64,000 nt of DNA from Adiantum capillus-veneris. Lineage: Eukaryota > Streptophyta > Polypodiopsida > Polypodiales > Pteridaceae. Shown here one piece after another: positions 60,331 to 64,000 of this stretch. A program made the position numbers and the translations under genes. How positions within the stretch are numbered: position 1 is the stretch's first letter; every line of letters begins with the position of its first letter. The stretch lies in contig CM043948.1 in assembly GCA_014529385.2 (NCBI GenBank), positions 23,242,451-23,306,450 on the forward strand, given 5' to 3'. The notes below the pieces were generated by a model. That model saw nothing but the letters and a program-made list of their open reading frames with translations, had not been told where the DNA came from and searched no databases.

Positions 60331-61200
60331 TTGGGTTCAATCGGATCAAAATTGGTACATGTTCACTCAGTTTTCAGGTTGCAGATTAATCCTTCGATTT
60401 TTGCTAAAGTCGAATCTGAAAGTCAATTTTTGACTCCCATAGCTCAAGTTGAAGTGATACACATAGACCAAATACGAGAGATTAGCAAAAAACTCTACTG
60501 TCTTTATAGAAGAATAGCTAACCTGATCAAAATTGTACAGGAATCCGGTTGCAAACAAGGAATCAGTAGCTTGACAGAAAGTTACAATCGAATCAAGTGA
60601 AAATTGACGACAAGTCAATCCAAAGGTGAGTACTCTATCTAGGGATTCATAAGTCTATATGAACTAGGAAATTAGGGCATACTCGGAGAAACCTCCAGTA
60701 GAGTATCCACCGAAGAAAGTGTGAATCAAGGCAATTCTTTGCACACAATTCTTGAAGAAGTCTCAGACACTTTTTCAAATTCAACATTTGAAATGTCTTC
60801 TTACTCGACTCACTCGGAAACCAGAACGACAATGCGCTATAAGCATATACTCTCTTTTTACAAGACTAACTGCCATGGAGCCCAGGTTTACTTGGACCCT
60901 AATGAGGAGTATGCTATTCGCATTGATGACCATGGTATTGAGTTCGAAGAAGAGATTAGGACAAACAAACAAGGAAAAATGTACATGGACAGAAACGAAA
61001 CTCAGTATGTACAAGTCGAAAACCCTAATGTGGTAAACAAATGGGGTTAGAAGTAAACACCATAATCCCAGATATGTCAGCAAAAGAAGGACCACCAAAT
61101 TTAGAATTCGAGGGATACGATCAAGTAGATTTGAAGCCTTTGAAACGGCTTAGTACGTAATCCTAGGATCGGAGTCTATTGTTGGAAAGATAGAAACATA
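60331..61200 (+). pseudogene. Tat-like element: N-terminal coding region
   Basis: Short frames only. 60331-60600 (89 codons, no recognisable domain). 60721-61050 has D-P-N-E-E-Y-A-I-R-I-D-D-H-G and ends in TAG. 61050-61150 continues with P-P-N-L-E-F-E-G-Y-D. It probably once formed the start of gag with the following region; broken by stops near 61160-61200. Confidence 0.5.
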
Positions 61201-61209
61201 AAAGATCTT

Positions 61210-62566
61210 TTGTGGACTTTGCATGCCGCCATGAAGATCATCTATATCTTCAAGATCAAAGATAAGGGATCAGTAGACCTACCAACCTACTTGTTTAGGG
61301 ATTGTTATAACAACTTTGTTATGATGACTTCTGAGGAGGTAGAACAAACCAAATACCAAGGGTATTCCATAAGGGATTGGATATTGGGACAAGGACCCGG
61401 AACAATTCCAAGAGATGAACACCGTGAGAGATCATCCGAGAGTAATGTTAAGAAACCAGAAACCACCTCATCACGTAGAAAACCGGGTGACACTAAGGCC
61501 AATCCAAGCCTACATGAGTCACTATTTCCAGCAGATTGGTTTGAAGGACTCGGAACATGACCAACTGCCAGAAGACCGAGAGTTGAACCAAACAGACGCG
61601 TCAGACCAGCTGGTTTTCAGAAATGGGTCAAAAAATACAGTGGATCAGGGGATCCATACGACCACTTAGCAAGCTTTAAGCAAGTGCTAAGAGCAGAACA
61701 TATATTTGATTTCCATACTCAATTCGAGGGGTTTGGAATGACATAGAAGGAAAAGTATTGACATGGTTCCAAAACATTCCACCAAGGTCAATCATGGACT
61801 TGAACACATTAGCTCAAGGATTTGTAGCTGCTTGTTCCAAAACGGGGATCAAACATAATACGGTAGCTCAAATCTACAGCTTAAAACAAAAACGTCTGTC
61901 ATGGATTGTGCAACTCGAATGAAACAATACATTGCCAGATGCCCAGGGCTAGAGATACCTGCAGAAGAACGACTTGTATCTTTGTTTCTAGAGGGACTGC
62001 TAAACAAAGAACTTCATGCTATACTCTATAGTAAAAAGCATACAACCCTAGAAGAGTGTGTGTCAGATGCTATTGACTTAGGAGACAATTGTGATATTTT
62101 TAATGAAGAAGATGTCCCTAAGGATAAACAAAGCGAGAAAACAACATCCACTAAATCAACACAAGTGGGAACGGCTGCTGCAACACCACTTTCATCCATA
62201 GAAGATATGCTTAAAAGGATAAATGACATGATGAACAACATGCAAAAAGCACCTATGAGGGGACCAGTACAAGGGATACCTCAACAGGGACAACCAATTA
62301 GGCCACAAAAATGGTGTGCAATTGAGGGTAAATGGACCAACCATGAGACCCACAAGTGCTACTTCAGACCAAAGTATGATGTGAATGTTCAGTACGTGCC
62401 CATGAGGCCACAAGGACAACCCATGTACAGATATCAGCCTAATATGGCCCAAGTTCAAAGACCACCAATGGGTATGAAAAGACCTCAACCTATGTTGGGA
62501 CAACAACCTTCGTATCCAGGACATAATGCAGTGCCTGTAAGTACATGCACTCTGAAGGAGTCATAG
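61210..62566 (+). pseudogene. Tat-like element gag, capsid region
   Basis: The frame 61210-61560 (Y-Q-G-Y-S-I-R-D-W-I-L-G) is followed, shifted, by K-Y-S-G-S-G-D-P-Y-D-H-L-A-S-F-K (61630-61680), F-E-G-F-G-M-T and W-F-Q-N-I-P-P-R-S-I. Next is L-A-Q-G-F-V-A-A-C (about 61808-61835), matching the Retrotrans_gag layout. From 61901 an open frame of 221 codons carries R-M-K-Q-Y-I-A-R-C-P-G, F-L-E-G-L-L-N-K-E-L and then Pro/Gln/Met-rich sequence. Two frameshifts and a few stops separate the parts. Confidence 0.82.
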
Positions 62567-63530
62567 ATGAACAAGCATTAGTGCCTGTTACACCCTATGC
62601 AAAGCCTAGTCCATCTACAATAATGGTAGAAGGAGATTGGTATAATTCACATCTACCAACACCAATGGAAGAAAATGTGACTTATGCTCCACCAGAGCTC
62701 GCACCAATGTATTATGTAGATAATCAAGGTGTCAGACCTCCCATGGGAAGACCCATGATTAAGCCAAGAACAGGAAACTGTCATTATTGTGGTCAAGAAG
62801 AACAGGAAACTGTCATAATTGTGCAGATGATCATTGGAAAAATGAATGTCCAGAGCCTGACAAAAACCTCAAACTAGTTGAAGCCTATTGCATACAATGT
62901 TACAAAAAGGAAGGACACTTTCCAGAAGATTGTCCCAAAAATCCTTTAAACAAGGGTAAAACTCTAGTGAACGTAGTCCAAGTGATACCTAGTAGCTCAT
63001 CAGAGAGTGAACCGATTGTTTCAATCAAAGTAATCACTAGAGACCAATCCAAGAAAAAGAAACACAACTCCTCTGATGATTCGAAAAATACGAAAGTTTC
63101 CTCTCAAAGAATCAAAAGAAGCAGAAGCAAAAGATATGAGATGAGAAAACAAAAACAACGGGTTGAAATCAAGGAGAAAGCAAAAAAGCTATTCCAGGAA
63201 AATTTGAAAGAAATTGGACGTGAAATCAAGGAAACAACCGTGAAATCTGAAGGATCCATTCTGGTTGATAAAATTTTTGAGCCTATTAATGCCGCCTTGG
63301 AAGCCTACCAAGTAGGACTTAGAGCAGGCCAAAACATGGAAAACAAATGGAAAAACTATCATTCTCCAGACATGGAAGCAGCTAAGCTAGAAGCTTATCA
63401 AAATTTGGTAAGAATCACGCAAGAAATGCTGGAAACACAAAAACCCAAGCTTGAAAGTATCGCAAAACTTGAGGAGCTTGTGGTAAGAGACACTAAAGAA
63501 AAATCTGATGTGGTGGCAGAACCCCCTTGA
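62545..63530 (+). pseudogene. Tat-like element gag, double zinc knuckle and basic tail
   Basis: From 62787 a 247-codon frame has C-H-N-C-A-D-D-H-W-K-N-E-C (62811-62849) and C-I-Q-C-Y-K-K-E-G-H-F-P-E-D-C (62892-62936), two CCHC-type knuckles with nonstandard spacing (x3 and x5 before His). It continues as a long Lys/Glu-rich, coiled-coil-like tail to 63530. 62545-62877 (another frame) holds part of a duplicated knuckle-like C-H-Y-C-G. Confidence 0.8.
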
Positions 63531-64000
63531 AACAAAAGAATCAGAACTTATAGTGCCGGACAACGAAGATGCCTTAGACGGAATTCCATTCGTAGAGGAA
63601 GAGTGGCCAGGACACTTATGGGAAAAAGTTAGAGAGATCAATGATAGGAGCCTAACCCTAAAGTCAGCTCCTATAGAGGAAGTCTGGTTGGATAACCTAC
63701 CTTCTGATGTGAATATAGATGTACAATCCTTGTACGGGGATTGCGGATCTGAAGCTTCAGGAATGTCGAAACCATTGACCTTGAAAACATTACCTTCTTA
63801 CTTGGGAGATAACGAAGATGAATCCATAGTGTGTAAGACCACTCAAGTAAAATGATTGGAACAAACCCTAGAAGTAGACAACATTCATTCAATCATGTCT
63901 ACACCCATCCAATGCACTCTTATCTTGGGAGAAATGTTAAAACTCAGACCATATTTATGGAATGATCTATAGAAAACCCTAGAGAAGGTGGGGATAACGG
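63508..64000 (+). pseudogene. Tat-like element gag-protease linker, runs off the window
   Basis: 63508-63855 is acidic (E-S-E-L-I-V-P-D-N-E-D-A-L-D-G) and ends with TGA. After it a frame gives M-S-T-P-I-Q-C-T-L-I-L-G-E-M-L (63896 onward), the kind of segment found shortly before the protease in this lineage. A TAG interrupts it near 63970. Protease, RT and integrase should follow outside. Confidence 0.65.

Noticed and set aside
57794-64000. Endogenous pararetrovirus
   Set aside because: A proper LTR, a tRNA-Asp primer site of the Tat/Athila/Ogre type and a Retrotrans_gag-type protein fit a gypsy element; no movement protein was seen.

Overview
The window looks like nuclear DNA of a land plant with a large, repeat-rich genome. 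Evidence: Ty3/gypsy chromoviruses with chromodomains, a Ty1/copia element, a Tat/Athila/Ogre-like element primed by tRNA-Asp, plant L1-type LINEs (ORF1 with DUF4283-like region and CCHC knuckle), iMet primer sites, long (GA)n arrays, and a broken plant-type 2-oxoglutarate/Fe(II) oxygenase. I cannot name the species. I see no intact host gene, RNA gene or CRISPR array; almost everything is nested, mostly dead retrotransposons.

Layout, left to right. 1-870: broken oxygenase gene (minus). 923-1232: gypsy integrase scrap. 1243-8360: 5'-truncated LINE copy 1 (plus), carrying a gypsy protease fragment (3767-4784) and a solo LTR (7184-8315, target duplication CTAGG). 8411-11791: duplicated pieces of an unknown gene, two G-rich minisatellites and LINE scraps. 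11792-25920: a rearranged chromovirus, interrupted by solo LTR B (21817-22984) and by non-autonomous LTR element A (12142-21728, duplication AGTAC), which itself holds a nearly full-length LINE (14160-20850, 15-bp duplication). 

25926-49531 is a second gypsy element, H, on the minus strand. Its RT is interrupted by a ~2 kb solo LTR (27035-29024, CGAAC). Its protease/RT linker is interrupted by chromovirus J (29345-47011, GTAGC/ATAGC). J's 5' LTR was in turn invaded by non-autonomous element E (29590-32828, GAAAG). It was also interrupted by a block holding an L1-ORF1p-like ORF and chromovirus I (33911-40329). A 5'-truncated minus LINE (47800-49524) sits beside H's primer-binding site. H's LTR (49532-50441) is also the 3' LTR of a further internal region (chromodomain at 50470-50679).

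50764-52260: LTR and integrase scraps. 52260-54395: microsatellite-rich DNA with no gene I can support. 54398-57650: decayed copia element lacking RT. 57794-64000: the 5' part of a Tat/Ogre-like element (LTR, tRNA-Asp primer site, repeat-rich leader, gag) running off the end.

The strongest result is a self-consistent insertion chronology: several target duplications are exact or one base off, and two interrupted reading frames become continuous when the insert is removed. The less expected structures are a tandem hairpin array with compensatory changes in element A (13259-13453), ~290-bp leader repeats each carrying a TAAATAATC/GATTATTTA palindrome (59381-60249), an extra conserved domain in the LINE ORF1 with an ATGA overlap to ORF2, and a shared integrase-core deletion in chromoviruses I and J.
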